A stretch of 64,000 nucleotides of DNA from Toxotes chatareus (GCA_016801885.1 CM028884.1:310001-374000); one strand, 5' to 3'. Positions 21,861 to 34,719 are shown, numbered from the stretch's first letter. Notes: generated by a model from the letters alone, not told the origin. Translations and numbers: made by a program.

Positions 21861-22979
21861 TGCATTAGACACCACGTACAGTGAGCTCTCGCTCACTGTT
21901 ATTGTTACTGTATGTCTCTCGAACCAAAGCGCTCTCTCTCTCTATAATCATTAAACTTCTTTGTGTCACTATTTTGAAGCGTAAATTGCGAGTCAGACTC
22001 AGATTTAGAAGCTGTTACATTAAATAAACAAAGTGAGAACACACACACAGGTAGATTATCAGAGTTTAGTCTGTGAATCCACCTGGATAGTCTCAGTTTC
22101 AGAGACATTTCAGGCTGTCTGTGGAGGTTTGACTGATCTTAGTGTCTGCTTTGCATGACGTGGGGCTTTTTTCCCAGAACGCCTGATTCTGTGTGAATCC
22201 GTGCTTACTTTATATACTGACACTGAATAGGCCTTCATATCCGCAATGACATGGCTGTTGAAATGGCAGGTAGCAGTTCACATCTAACCCTCATTGCCGA
22301 CATCATTCCTATGACCAAGTTGGACTCTACTATATTCACGAATAACTCACTGAACTCTGGGTAGCCCTTATTATACATACTGTGTCAAGCTTGAAAATGG
22401 TTAAAGCCTTTATATTTTATTACTGTAATTTGTAGAGATGATTTATTTCAATGGAATATTATGAAATATATTGGATATATTGGAATAAATTTAGCTCATT
22501 TCTTGTTTTTATACATAGTGGAGTTTGAATGTCGCTCCATCCTATTCAAGAGGGAACTTGCGTGTCATTACATGAAGGGACTAGAAAATTCATTTATGTT
22601 GTTTTGAACTTTGTTCCGTAAAAACACAATTGCTGGTATATTTGCAAATCAAACTTGACCTTTAGAAAGTTAGTGTCTATTTTAAAATGTACATTTTGAA
22701 AGAAACAAAGAAAGTCTTTGCAGTAAGCCAACACTGTGAATGAATAGATACAGTCACACTGTAGTCTATGGAGGTCCACTCTTTGATAGGTAGACATCGC
22801 CAAGTCCCCTCTTAGCTTTTTCTTTAAAAAAAAATAAAAATGCACATTTGAAGTAATATTATGGTAAAAGACCTTAAAACTAAGTGTAGCATTTTAGTTT
22901 TGTATTTTTAAAATGACCAGAAACACCAATCACCATTTAGTAAGTGTTAAACGACAGATCCCTGTTCACCAGGTTCGCA

Positions 22980-23030
<51 letters not shown>

Positions 23031-24815
23031 AAATAAGAAAGTGCAGCGAGAAACCGACAACATAAAAAACAGATCATGATCCACCTGCATCTCTTATAAG
23101 AGCCCATAATAACCATTTTCAATATTGGATGTCCATGATTATGTTTAGATGATTAGGTTCATGAGGACAGTAGATGGGCTGTACAAAAGAACAGCACTAG
23201 GCTTTGACACAGTCTATGTGTCCCACTGGCACACTGAATGCCCCCTGGAATTAGAGACCACCACAGCCGCTGGAAAATGCTTTCTGAAGAGCACTAATTA
23301 CATTTGGACACAATAAGACTTCCATCAAAGCAGCCAAGCTGACAAATGAGCACCTTTCACTTTGTTTTTATTTTCCCCCTGACCTGCCTTGCTTCACCAT
23401 TTTAATCTCCTCTCCAAACGGGATTTAGGGAAAGTGAATTTACCACAATGTTGGGATGATTTGATAAACCGAAAGCATTCTAAATGTAAATGCCAGAAAG
23501 TTGGATTAGCCAAGGCGTGGGCTGTCCAGGTTGATTTAGTTTGGGAAGGAGGGAGGCTAAAGGGCTGACACATTAGCAACACTATCTGTAGTGTATGGCA
23601 CTGAGTGAATGTGTGCATGCTCATGTGTGATGGACTGTGTATATGAACAAACATTGTTGAGGACACACACCACATGGACACTTAAAATATAATACCTACT
23701 AATGCAGTGGTCCTGCAGTAAATCCTACCTTTGTGAAGCTTATAGTGTTCAGCTTTTGTTCACAGAGATGATGACTCAGCTTTGTGTTCATTTCTGAGGC
23801 CTCTGTTGTGTGGTATTGTATTGTATTGCATTATGTTGGGAGGGACAGTTCAAATTTGTGATAGTACAGGATGGAAATGCAATACAGTAACACAAAATAA
23901 TGGAGTATGACACATACAACAATTTCCGGACCTGCTGGCTGTGCTGACATTTTCAGCTTCAGGCTGCAAAAACTGCAGAACAAATTTGTTTTTTTGAAAA
24001 GACAAGATGACTGTAGAGATTCTCACAAGTGGTTGTGAATCACCCATCAAAACGTAGACACCACAACCAAAACAGGGTGCACAGGCAAGAACAAGCACAC
24101 ACATCTTTTGTGCAGTGCACACATACTTTTACGATGGAGGCTAGGAGCACAGGGAAAAAAAACAAAGACACATAATCTCAAAGGGCAACGAAAGAACTCT
24201 TCTAGAAACAAAACAACAAAAGAGGCAAATCCACAGAAACAGGCAAATAAATAAACTGACCAGATGATTTAAATACACAAGGAGGCAGAGGTAATTGGGA
24301 ACAGGTGAAACACATCAGGGCAGGGCAGACAATCAGCAAGGCAAGAAAAACACAAAGACAGGAAGTAACACCAGCACAGATGCGCAAGGAATGTAAAATC
24401 AAAATAAAACAGAAACACCAGGGGCCAGTAAGAGTTGCCCGGGAACTGGAACAGCCTCAGAATGATACTCAGATTGGAGATGAAGAGCAGAGGTCAGCCA
24501 GGCAACCAACACTGGAATAGCCTCATTTATTCATTGAATAATAACAAAAAACTCATAAATGACAAATGTGTTTTTGTTAATGTCAAAAGTAAAATTAGTG
24601 AAAATAAGTTGAAAATGTGGTATTTTTTAGAGGAATGGACATAGGTAAGGCAACATAACACACAAAATTCCCACCACTGTACCTAAATAGACAGCAGCAT
24701 GATTAAATTTTTACCTATACCTGTGCATTTCCCTCTTTGACAAGTCAAACTGTCTTTCAAAAAAAAAAAAAAAAAAAAAACTTGTACTGATGGTATTGTT
24801 GTAGCAGTTACATAA
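21861..24815. other. Non-coding stretch with microsatellites
   Basis: No gene recognised. A (TG)n run covers 22984-23030 and a 22-base poly-A lies at 24759-24780. A smooth, non-repetitive block at about 23230-23530 might be conserved non-coding sequence, but this cannot be judged without comparison. Confidence 0.55.
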
Positions 24816-25035
24816 ATATTGGTCATACTGTTTATAGTATTTATTATTATTATTATTATTGTGTCCTCTAATAAGTTTTTCTTGGAGTCTTTATATTCTT
24901 ATCTGTATTATCTGTATATTCTGAGTGCCTGTACCCTATTGCATCTGCTCTTTGCTGCAGTAACAGTGTAATTTCCCCATTATGGGACTATTAAAGGTTT
25001 ATCTGATCTTATCTTATCTTATCTTATCATATTAT
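24816..25035 (+). mobile_element. 5'-truncated LINE, 3' UTR only
   Basis: TACTGTTTATAGTATTTATT with an ATT run, then GCAGTAACAGTGTAATTTCC, GGGACTATTAAAGGTTTATC and (TTATC)n match, in the opposite orientation, the 3' end of the LINE at 4724. Only the untranslated end is present, as expected for strong 5' truncation. Confidence 0.85.
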
Positions 25036-28000
25036 GTTGACAGTAAATAAAAATAAATATGGCAAAAACAAGAAATTGCCCTCAAACCAGTGACAATCAA
25101 AACACAACTTCTCTACAGATGTCTTCAGTCTCTCACCTCTGATCCTGCCTCCTCTGTATAGTGGCATTGCAAGTGCTGGTCGATGAGGCTTTAGCACTGA
25201 GCTCACTCGATAAAGCCCATTCCCCATTTGCCTGAAATATGCTAATCCGGCTTACTTGTCTTTAACCATATGAGATACTCTGGAGGGAACACAAACGGGT
25301 GGCTGCCTGTTGTACTGTAGCATTTCATCGATGTCCTAAAAAGCCGTACACGGACACATGCACCCACACTTAACGTACTGAAAATTAAAATAAACACATA
25401 AATAAGTAAATAAATAAAACCAAAGTGAAACAGACTTAGTGAATAAATGAATGTAACTTAAACATCACTTGTCACTTGAAGTGAAGAGTGAAGGGAGTGT
25501 GAAGAGAGCAGGACATCAGATCTGTGTGGAACCTTCCTCACGTTAATTTGTGAAACAAATAGAAACGTCACATTTCCATCATGTTTTCCCACATGATTTT
25601 CCATCATTTGAGCTCCAGTACAAAAAAAAAATCACAGGTGTGAATAATGAAACTGGTGGCTGAATTCCACGTAGCTGTTACAGTCTCAGAGTTTTGGTAT
25701 TCACAGTGACTCACTGTCACACTGTCGTGGTTTACTGGGACACTTGGATAGAACAGAACCATTATTAGTATTATTAGCAACATACATGCAAAAAAAAAAA
25801 AACAAAACTGAATGGCCTCAGTTACATCTATCATCCAATGAGAGTGACTGGCCAGCTGTTAGCTAACCTGAGTTTGACCGCTTCCACCAGCGACTTTACT
25901 GTGCACATGTAACCTTAATCTCATAAGGAGGTTTGTGATAAGCCACATCTGCCTGTATTTTATGAATATTTTAGAGGTTTTATGAATAATTAATATGGCT
26001 AATAATTTTGTATTTTTGTTTTTACCCTAGTTACTGCTAAGTCTTCTTTTCTTCCTCTCTCTTATGTCTTACTTATATCACTATATCATTAGATCGTGAT
26101 CTAGCCCCATTTGTGATCTCAGTGCTCCTGATGTATGTAACCCTCTTAGTAAAGAAAGTAACTATTTCTGTAAAAGTCTGTCACAGAAAATGTGAATTTA
26201 TGATTTCAGTTTCTTTAAATGTGTAATTTTGGCTGGAGAGAAATTTGAATACAATTATTATTTTGAATAAAATAATAATAAAACAGGTGAACATTAAACT
26301 TACTTAATGTTTCTTAATGTTTTAAGTTTTTAAATTTTCACCCATCTGATGTAAAAGGTCCAGAGACCTTCTGCTTGCTTGGATGTAAATTGTTGTGTTT
26401 GTGTTTTTCACTGTGGCGGAAAGTCTTGTGCTATTGCTTTTATAAGTTCTACATCCAAATGCTGTTGCCTCATTGGACCCACAGGTCTTTGTAGTTTTAG
26501 GTCTTTTTTGTCTAACAGGTCCTTAGTGGCTGTGGCAGTAGCTAAACTCCATGTGCAGATGAAGCACATGAAGCACCTGAAGCAGAGGTGGATGCTGATC
26601 TGCAGAGTTGACTGCAGTTCTGATGAAACAGTCATCTCTAGAAAACATGAGCAGTTATGATAAAGTGTAGTTACTTTCCACTACTGTCTGTCATACATAT
26701 GTACATTAAAGTAGTACCATATTACAGTAATATAGATTGCTTTTTATTTGCTTTCCCTGGTGTGTTTGTACATGTTTATTTGTGATGTATGGTAAATACT
26801 TAAATTCTTTCAATAGTGTTTCATTAGGACTGTGTGTGAGTCAGACTGCCCTCTCCTGTAATCATTTTGTTTGGCGAGAAAGGTGTGTCACATATATGCA
26901 CATTAGAGTATTGTTTATCACAATAGTATTTACTGCTTTTTCTGTTCTTTCTGGGGGGTTTTTCTTTGCTGTGTTTATTGTGTATTTCTGTGTCTGTATT
27001 TGTGATGTATGGCAAATACACCCTCCTATACTGAAGGAGAAATCTAGGCCAAGGGTTAACCAGCAATTTGATTCCAACCATTCTGGTTTTTCTTGTGGCA
27101 ATGAGTCTAATGAACAGGAATTTGTTGACACTGAGTGAATTTCCATTTTGTTTTCCCCAATAAAAAGATTTTTCAAAACAGTCGTGTTTCACCCCTAAAC
27201 ATGGTGTGTCTTCAGATGTCATCATCATCTAACTATGTTGAGCCATTACCACTAGATGGTAGCACAGGCCTCCACATCAACCCAGTCTCACCAAAGCTAA
27301 TAGACATACAATGGCTGGTTATTGTTTGCTATTTTTGCTACCAGCTGTCCATCAGACAGACTGGACAGAGTTTTGTCCTCAGGGTGGCGCTGGAGGAAAG
27401 CTGGAGTGACCAAACTAGCCAAGCATATCATGCCCAGTTTAGCTCATGACAATTTGGACATTAGGCTTTTTTTGGAGAGGAAAAATGTATGTCCAATGCA
27501 AACTTCATGAAAAAACCACCATAAACTACTGTACTCTTTGCTCCATGATGTTTGAGCTTCTGCTGTCCACTTATGTGTGCAGAGTTTGTTTTCATATTCT
27601 TCTGCTGAAGGAGGAAAGCTCCTATGTGCTCACCTTAAATCTCAGCTTAAGATGTACATGTACATTGCAACCAATCACAGCCCAATATTCACTTACACAA
27701 ATGTGATGTGGAAACTTGAAGCCTCCAGGTAACAAACGCTGGGAATGGACTTATCACTGAAGTATCTTGTGCCAAGCTGTTAAATGTTTGAAGTGAAAAA
27801 TATTTGCATAGATTCTGGATTCTTCAATGAGGGAGGGAAAAATTTTTTTGAACAAGCTGATTGAATTTTTTTTTTGTGGAAAAAACTTGTATGATACTTT
27901 ATTTGTAACTGAAACATGGCTGGAAACTGTAACTATCCACATCACATTTAATGGCAGTGTTGCCTGTTGTTGCAGGGACAATTTGCTTTGGACCAGTGTT

Positions 28001-28984
28001 ATACAGCAGTATTGGATAACAGATGGATGGGCCAACGAACTATTTCCATCTCTGCAGAGAGAAAAAAAACAATATAGTTTTCTGAAGATACTGTTAGCTG
28101 TGACAGATTCTGGGGCTCACTGAACAGTCGTCAGCCTACATGGTTTTATCTGCCATAAAAGTGCTGCCTATGAAAAGTTCCTGCAGTTGTGCATGCATGT
28201 GTGTGTGAGAGGATGAGTAAGGGGGTTGAATGGCTTGATCTGCACCAGGTTGAGGTGAACATGAGAAGGGTCAGTAATCCAGCGTCTTAGGTTTCCTGTT
28301 AATCGCTCTTAAAGGAAGTATTCAGAAGTTCCCACACACACAGGACAAAGAAGCCAGTCTTGGCTGCTGGAATGCTGCTAAAGCTACCTGCTGTCCATCT
28401 ATCCATCCATGCAGCCATGCATCTGTCCACCACAAGTCTTCATTCTTTCATTCTCTACATGCCTCTGTCTCACTCTGTCTCTCTGTGCAACTAATCACTA
28501 TGATTCTCATAAACAAAGTTCATAATAAATAACTTTGTGAGTGAATTTTAATTCATTTTCTCATCCTCTCTCTATTTACTTTGTCAAACCTTTGTCAGAA
28601 AAAAAAAATCAGACAGGAAGTGATGTGTTTGATGTTTCTAGACTTTTTTGGTGTAGGCGGTCACGGTAGCCAAGTGACAAAGAAACGTGAACTGTGCAGA
28701 AACTCAAACCAGCTGCATCAACACAGGTGGAGCTGATTTTCACTACTGCTACTTTATGTATGGTTGTGTACAGGCTTGTTTGTTTTATGTCAAATCTCCT
28801 TAGTAATCAGGTTATAACTACAGCTGTCTAAGTGTTATGGAGTTCAGTACTTCCTTTATGTAAAACAAGGAAATGTATGTTATGATATGTGTACCTTGTT
28901 AAAGTATAAAGAAGAATAATTTGGAAATAAAAGCACCCCATGATTGTACAAAACCTAGTTTCTATTTTCTTCTGGCACTTAAGG
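25036..28984. other. Non-coding stretch
   Basis: No gene firmly recognised. One open segment at about 27025-27138 (KSRPRVNQQFDSNHSGFSCG) ends in TGA, and AATAAA follows at 27161, which could be a last exon, but no good acceptor precedes it. The rest is AT-rich with short A runs. Confidence 0.45.
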
Positions 28985-29082
28985 ATGTCATGTCATGTCA
29001 TCATCTGCCCAGTCCACGATGCACCAAAGTCCTACCGCACCTCCCACGGGTCTCGTGCTCTACCAACTGAGCTAACCGTGAC
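28985..29082 (-). repeat. tRNA-like head with simple-repeat tail
   Basis: The minus strand starts GTCACGGTTAGCTCAGTTGG then TAGAGCACGAGACCCGTG, a good tRNA 5' half with an A-box (TAGCTCAGTTGG, 29074-29063). No B-box (GGTTCGA) follows. The sequence ends in ATGACATGACATGAC. This could be a truncated tRNA-derived SINE or a broken tRNA copy. A functional tRNA is excluded by the missing 3' half. Confidence 0.55.
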
Positions 29083-31012
29083 ACTTACAAAAAAAAAAAA
29101 CAGTGATCATTGCATTTAGCTGTTAACACAAAAACATAAATGTATAGTATGATTATGATTAGAGTACAGTACAGTGAATGTTAATGGACCTATGGTTACG
29201 GGAAATGAGTTGTCCCAAACTGAAATGTCTCATGTGGAGCAGCTTACCACTGCCACCATGTCATAACTCATTCTACATGAGAAACAGAATCATCATCAAT
29301 CTCAAGGGTTATAATGAGTTTCACTGTTTTCTGTTCTGCACAATGAAAGCAAATTTTACTTTTGAACACAATGAAAGAAATTCAGTGTATTTATCACCAA
29401 ATGAACCCAGCAGTTTGTGTTTTTTGAGTTAATGAGAATAAGTTTACATTATTTAACTTCATGTCACATTTAAATTAGTGTGATATGTTTCAGTAGCTAT
29501 GTTGTTATCATTACTATGTATTGGTGTAGTTATGGGTGCAGTACCTCTTTTTTTTGTTGTTGTGGTAGTTTATTACATTACCAATGTCCTGGCTGAAGGG
29601 TCAAGGAGTACAAACACACCAGATTATGTTGGGGGATGGGGAGGTGGACTCTTGCAGCAGATTTAACCTGGATGATGTATTTGTAACCACATTAGTGTTC
29701 ATTCTGCTAAAACTTGGGATTATGATGGCACCCTGAGGCAAAGACAGCACCTTTAAGACAGTTGTCTGGTACAGACTGCTCTAATCATGAGTTTCAAAAG
29801 CCCAACACAGCTAAGCTAAGCTATGGCAAGCTCATTATCTCAGAGCTAGCCTTGCAGCAAACAGTCTGTGCTGGCGCTCAGGCCTCGAGTGACCTTTAGA
29901 GGTCAAGGGTCAGCGTCCCTAGTTCACAAGCGGGGGCTAGTGGGTGGGAGGGCTGAGGATGGGAATCAAGGTGTCTGACATGATAATCGTGGACTAAGAG
30001 GAACAATTGATGACCAAGCTTACCCCTCCGTGATCTTGATCTATAATTCAGTGTGAGATATAAACTGAACTGTCTAACTTTTAATGATGGGGATGAATAG
30101 TGGCACAGAGGCTCTGGTGAAACAGCAGTACTTGGACAAACTAAACCTACAAACTAAGAATCACCACCTTTGTTGACACATACATAAGAGGATCAACATG
30201 GAAACAGTCACTGAAAAATGGCTTCCAAACAGTTAACTGTTTTGTATTAAATAATACAAAACAGTTAATATTTCTTACTTAATATTTCAATTCTGATACC
30301 TGATTCTGATCTTGATAAATCAATACCGATAAGTCTTACCATGGTAACAGCAGGTGGTTTAATACAACATCAAACAATGTTTGAGCAGCTTGTTAGTCAG
30401 AAATCCAGCATCAGAGCAGCTGGTTTTATCTGTTTCCAGTGCAGCCAAACAACATTAGCAGTTAATTACAAACAAACAATCTGATTTCACAACCCGGTCT
30501 CACTGGAATTCGTGAAACTGTCACGTTTGTTAATCTAATGTTTCGTGCATGTCAACACGATTTTTTCATCTTTTTCGTGTTCCTCAGAACGAATTTCAAA
30601 CTAATGTATTTCAATGCGAAACTCGTTTCGTGCTCTTAAACACGAAATTAAATGTAAAGCACAGTGTACAGAGGGGGTTCAAGGTTCAAAATACATTTAA
30701 TTGAACCCTGTTTGCAGTTCAATACTGCATTTTAATCATCGGATATTTGTCGTATATTATTCTTTAAACATTATACTCCTCGTTTTAGGTTTATCCGTTT
30801 TTTTTTTATCAGTTTTTATGTTTTTATTGTTATACCTCTGGTACATTTAAGAATCCAGTGTTATTTTTAGCAACATATCGTCCAACATTTACGATCTAAT
30901 GTTTTTATTATTCTTGTTTGCAACAGGATTGATTTAGTCATTTTGTGAATAGATATAATAATATAATGTCAGCTTCCTGTTCCTGTGTTACCTCTATACC
31001 ACCCCGGGTTGT
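29083..31012. other. Non-coding stretch
   Basis: No coding sequence recognised. It contains a 34-bp palindrome (30234-30267) and a 150-bp patch at about 30510-30665 with repeated TTTCGTG/CACGA words that may be a small transposon relic. Confidence 0.5.
30234..30267. repeat. 34-bp palindrome
   Basis: TAACTGTTTTGTATTA and its exact complement flank AA. The arms are perfect over 16 bp. Confidence 0.95.
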
Positions 31013-31021
31013 CTATATAAA
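31013..31021 (+). promoter_or_regulatory. Possible TATA box of the 31802 gene
   Basis: TATATAAAT lies about 190 bp before a strong splice donor (CCTCCAG/GTAAGA at 31207). A perfect acceptor (TTCTCCTTGTAG) at 31561 precedes the reading frame at 31802. The spacing suits a short non-coding first exon. Only sequence form supports this. Confidence 0.35.
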
Positions 31022-31639
31022 TGTCCGGATTTGTTTTTCACATAAACGGTAATGAAGATACCACTGACAATTCCGTCTGATATAATTTAAAAAAAATTTT
31101 TTATAACTATTATTGTGGAACCGCGTTTGAATTTCATGATTTTCGGTACACCACCACGACACCTGCTGTCGGAAGCGGATCATTCCTTCACCAACCTTCC
31201 TCCAGGTAAGACGTGCTTGTGAGCTGATGGCTTACTTTACCATTAGTTACATGTTTTGCTTACTATACCAATGATTTACAATGCTTTCATGATTAAACAC
31301 ATGACTAGATAAGCAACATTACATTTATGAGGGAAAAAATGGCGATATCTTGTAACTCGCGTTTAGCTAGCTTAGTTACGGCTAAGCTAATATTACAAGC
31401 TAGTTATTCCTGCGTAGGAAAGCGTGTAGCAAAGATGCTATAGCACAAATCAGAATGTCTCATCCGTCACACTTAACCTTGATTTAGAAAAGAAAACTGT
31501 TAATTTTTGTAGTGTTTAGTGCGATTGTTATTAACTAATGTTTGTCTCTGTTCTCCTTGTAGTTTCTGTCAACCCATCCCCCTTACCAACTATCTATCAT
31601 CTATAACCATCTATTAAACCAAAGGCACTTTTAAGAGCC

Positions 31640-31722
<83 letters not shown>
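31640..31722. repeat. Compound (CTAT)n(CTGT)n microsatellite
   Basis: About 13 CTAT units pass directly into about seven CTGT units. If the splice model for the next gene is right, this repeat lies in its 5' untranslated region. Confidence 0.97.
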
Positions 31723-31723
<1 letters not shown>

Positions 31724-31801
31724 TGTTAGCTATCTGTATCACTGTTAGTCTGCCTGTTGGTCTGTTTTGTCTGTCTGTTTGATTCTGTTCTGTATGTAAT
31801 A

Positions 31802-32014
31802 ATGCCAGGAGGATCAACAAAAAAAATCTGTCCTTTTTGTAAAGGCGTTTTATTCTGCGCACAAAAGGTCTGCAGTCATTGTAAAATGGAGCAGCCGCAG
31901 AAGCAGCGCCTTAAACAGAGGCTTCAAAAATTTGATGCAAGGCGAGATGACTGGGTGGTTGGCCGTAAGAAAAACCACAATGCGGCATCCATCAAGGATG
32001 AAGCCATCATAATG
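31802..32014 (+). CDS. Small zinc-ribbon-like protein, first coding exon
   Basis: The frame from ATG (31802, A at -3) reads MPGGSTKKICPFCKG, then VLFCAQKVCSHCKMEQPQKQ, then a charged helix-like segment RLKQRLQKFDARRDDWVVGR and KKNHNAASIKDEAIIM. Two C-x2-C pairs (CPFC, CSHC) suggest a zinc ribbon, and the lysine/arginine-rich tail suggests nucleic-acid or nuclear contact. I recall similar uncharacterised fish proteins but cannot name a family. Codon 71 is followed by a GTTTGT donor in phase 0. Without splicing the frame would continue into a hAT MITE and stop at 32167. No downstream exon was found in the window. It may be a real gene cut short, a pseudogene or a transposon-borne ORF. Confidence 0.45.
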
Positions 32015-32040
32015 GTTTGTACAGATTTTGATGGTAAACT

Positions 32041-32260
32041 GTTTATATCAGTGGCTCTCAACTCCGGTCCTCAGGGCCCCCTGCCCTGCATGTTTTGGAT
32101 GTTTCCCTGCTCCAACACACCTGAATCAGGTAATCAGCTCATCACTAAGCTCTGCACTGGGAGCTGATTACCTGATTCAGGTGTGTTGGGGCAGGGAAAC
32201 ATCCAAAACATGCAGGGCAGGGGGCCCTGAGGACTGGAGTTGAGAACCACTGGTTTATAT
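32041..32260. mobile_element. hAT-type MITE with 8-bp target duplication
   Basis: The element spans 32049-32252 (204 bp). Both ends read CAGTGG(C/T)TCTCAACTCC inwards, and the inverted arms extend about 85 bp to GAGCTGATTACC. GTTTATAT flanks both sides (32041-32048 and 32253-32260), the 8-bp duplication typical of hAT insertion. There is no coding capacity. It sits 34 bp past the end of the zinc-ribbon exon. Confidence 0.95.
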
Positions 32261-32472
32261 AATGCCAGAAATAATTTCTCACACTGGAAATCAAGGTGAT
32301 CCTCAGGTATTTTTTGTTCACAACTAAAAAAACAACCTCAATCCAATAATCTAATGTATAATCATAATTAATCATGTAATCATATTACAACTGAACTCAT
32401 ACTACAACAGCATTTAAAATGAATACACTGCCAGATATATATTCATCTCCAAAAAGTCACCTGGCCAGTCAC

Positions 32473-32583
32473 TTTTCTACACAACAGCAGGAGTCAGTGA
32501 AAGGAGTTGGTTATGCAACATCTGTCTAAGTCCTCACCAACATAACCAAGTCCTTTCACTGGCTCCTGCTGTTGTGTAGAAAA
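32473..32583. mobile_element. Fold-back element
   Basis: Arms of about 40 bp (32476-32515 and 32541-32580) are inverted copies, TCTACACAACAGCAGGAGTC against the complement ending TGTTGTGTAGA, around a 25-bp loop. It resembles a tiny MITE. A clear target duplication was not seen. Confidence 0.75.
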
Positions 32584-32605
32584 CTCTTGGTTGAGCTGAA
32601 TGAGC

Positions 32606-32739
32606 TGAAACTCACTATAAAGCTCCATAATGTATGAAATGACTAAACAGTGTGACAATGTGAAAGGTGTCTTTGGTCCATATACATAGACATAGAACCT
32701 ACAGCTCCCCTCAGCTTTATGGAGGTTTATAGTGAGTTG
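32606..32739. mobile_element. MITE-like repeat, copy 1
   Basis: AACTCACTATAAAGCTCCAT at the left is inverted at the right as ATGGAGGTTTATAGTGAGTT. The core (ACAGTGTGACAATGTGAAAG) recurs at 32993-33112. Confidence 0.7.
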
Positions 32740-32992
32740 AAAAGGCAGCGAGCTGTTAGATGAAGAGGAGCTCTTCATTCACATTAAAGGCCATGCTATG
32801 TTCCATCAGTTGAAGTGCTTTAATACGAAGCAACAGTGGCAGGAAATAGCTAATGTTAGCATTAGCAGTAAGTTAATCCTGCTGTGATACAGTGTAGAGA
32901 CACTAAATGACTATACATTAATTACAAGAGGCATTGTTTCCTGTGAAATCCACAGGCTTAGGTGGACAACTGGACCACTCTCCACTATCAAT

Positions 32993-33112
32993 AATGTATG
33001 AAATGACCAAACAGTGTGACAATGTGAAAGGTGTCTTTGGTCCATTGACATAGACATAGAATCTACAACTCCCATCAGCTTTATGGGGCTTTATAGTGAG
33101 TTTCAGCTCATT
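32993..33112. mobile_element. MITE-like repeat, copy 2, left arm lost
   Basis: The core and right arm (TTTATAGTGAGTTTCAGCTC) match copy 1. The left arm is missing or replaced. A weaker echo of the core (AATGTGAAAGGTGTCT) appears near 43706. Confidence 0.7.
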
Positions 33113-34662
33113 GCTTATCTGTCCAGAGAACAGTTTTACTGTTTTTGGCTGCAGCAAGCAGCTGTTTTCACTATCTGCTCAGCAACAAACCCTAACTCTA
33201 ACCCTCAGACAGACACAATTAGAGACTAGCTGGTGGACAAAGTGGAACAGTTAGCAGTCAAAGAGACAGATATTTCCCTCAGGAGTTGGTAGAATGATAA
33301 TAAACTGGTCAGCCTATTGTTGTACAGACTGAATGAAACAGACTGGAGGAAGACCCTTGAAGGAAATGAAGCCATCCTGGAGAAAGGGCTGAAATACTGA
33401 GATGGCAGGGAGGTGGGAGCAAGAGAGACAGAAAAGGCAGAGGGAGGAGAAGATGGACAGCAAGAGGAGGAAAGAAGGAAGGCAGATTGGAGCAAGAGCT
33501 TTGTGTGTGTGTGTGTGTGTGTGTGTGTTGGGGGCAGTGGCTCTTGCAGCTGTCATGAGGGACGGGCCTGGGATGCCTGTGATCAACTAACCATGAAATC
33601 TGCCCTCCACAACCCTACATTCACACACGCACACACACATACACACGCACACACACAGACATACAATTTCCTTGCCATTTTCAATTTTCAAGTATCTTTG
33701 TGCTCTTCACATGTACTGTACTGTACTCCTAAAACTTTTAAAGTCTGCCATAAAATAAATAAATGAAGGAACATTCTGTAAGTCTTTCTCCTTCTGACCG
33801 ATCATTCAACCGATCAACCGGGTCCAAGACTGTGAGCTCCTCTGCTGTGACAGCTAACTGTTGTCTGAATGGTTCTGCTGCTTCGAGCGGCAGAAATATA
33901 CCATGAGCTCAACGAGCAAATTAAAAAAGGTTTACACACTGAGGTTGTGTGTGCAGCTGATTGGCTAATGTTGCCATCTTGTTACTGCCCAGTCTCTACT
34001 CTATGGAAGTCTGAGAGACTGGAAGAGGTTGACTGTCTTTGTGTGTGTGTGTGTGTGTGTGTGATTCTGATATTTTGAGATTCGTATCAAACATATTTAT
34101 AACCAGCAACTGAAAAAAAGGGCATGTAGTATAAGTACTGGGAAATAATAACTGATATTTTCATGTTATGGAGAGTGGAGTGGAGGGGCCTATGAAATCT
34201 TAACCATCCTGGAATACATTATGAATCAGTTATTTACTGAAACAAGCTCGGTCACATCTATTAAATCAGAGGTGGACTGCTGGCATGGAGCATGGGCACC
34301 GGTCTAACCCTGCACGTTCTTCTGCACAATAAGCCTAAACTGGCTGATGTCTACAAGCTTTTAGTGATACAAGTCAAAAGCTTCTCCTTGGTATTGAGTT
34401 TGACTGGTTGAAATGCTGCTGCCCAGACATTCATGGTGCCAAATAGGCAGCTGAACAGGCCAGGCCACCCAGGGTGCTGCATGCTGCTGCCACAGACACA
34501 CACACACACACACACACACAGACTCCCAGCCCAGCCCAGGCTACAGTGCCATGTTGTCTGTGGAGTGTGCCGCCCTGCACTGAACCTGGCTGAGGAGGCT
34601 GGTAGCTTGGCTTTGAATAGTAACCCAGATACACACACACACACAATGATGTACACAAATAA

Positions 34663-34719
<57 letters not shown>

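Noticed and set aside
23230..23530. Possible conserved non-coding element
   Set aside because: The impression rests on low repeat content only. It needs cross-species alignment, which was not available.
28655..28740. Second tRNA-like sequence (GGTCACGGTAGCCAAGTG)
   Set aside because: Neither A-box nor B-box fits well.
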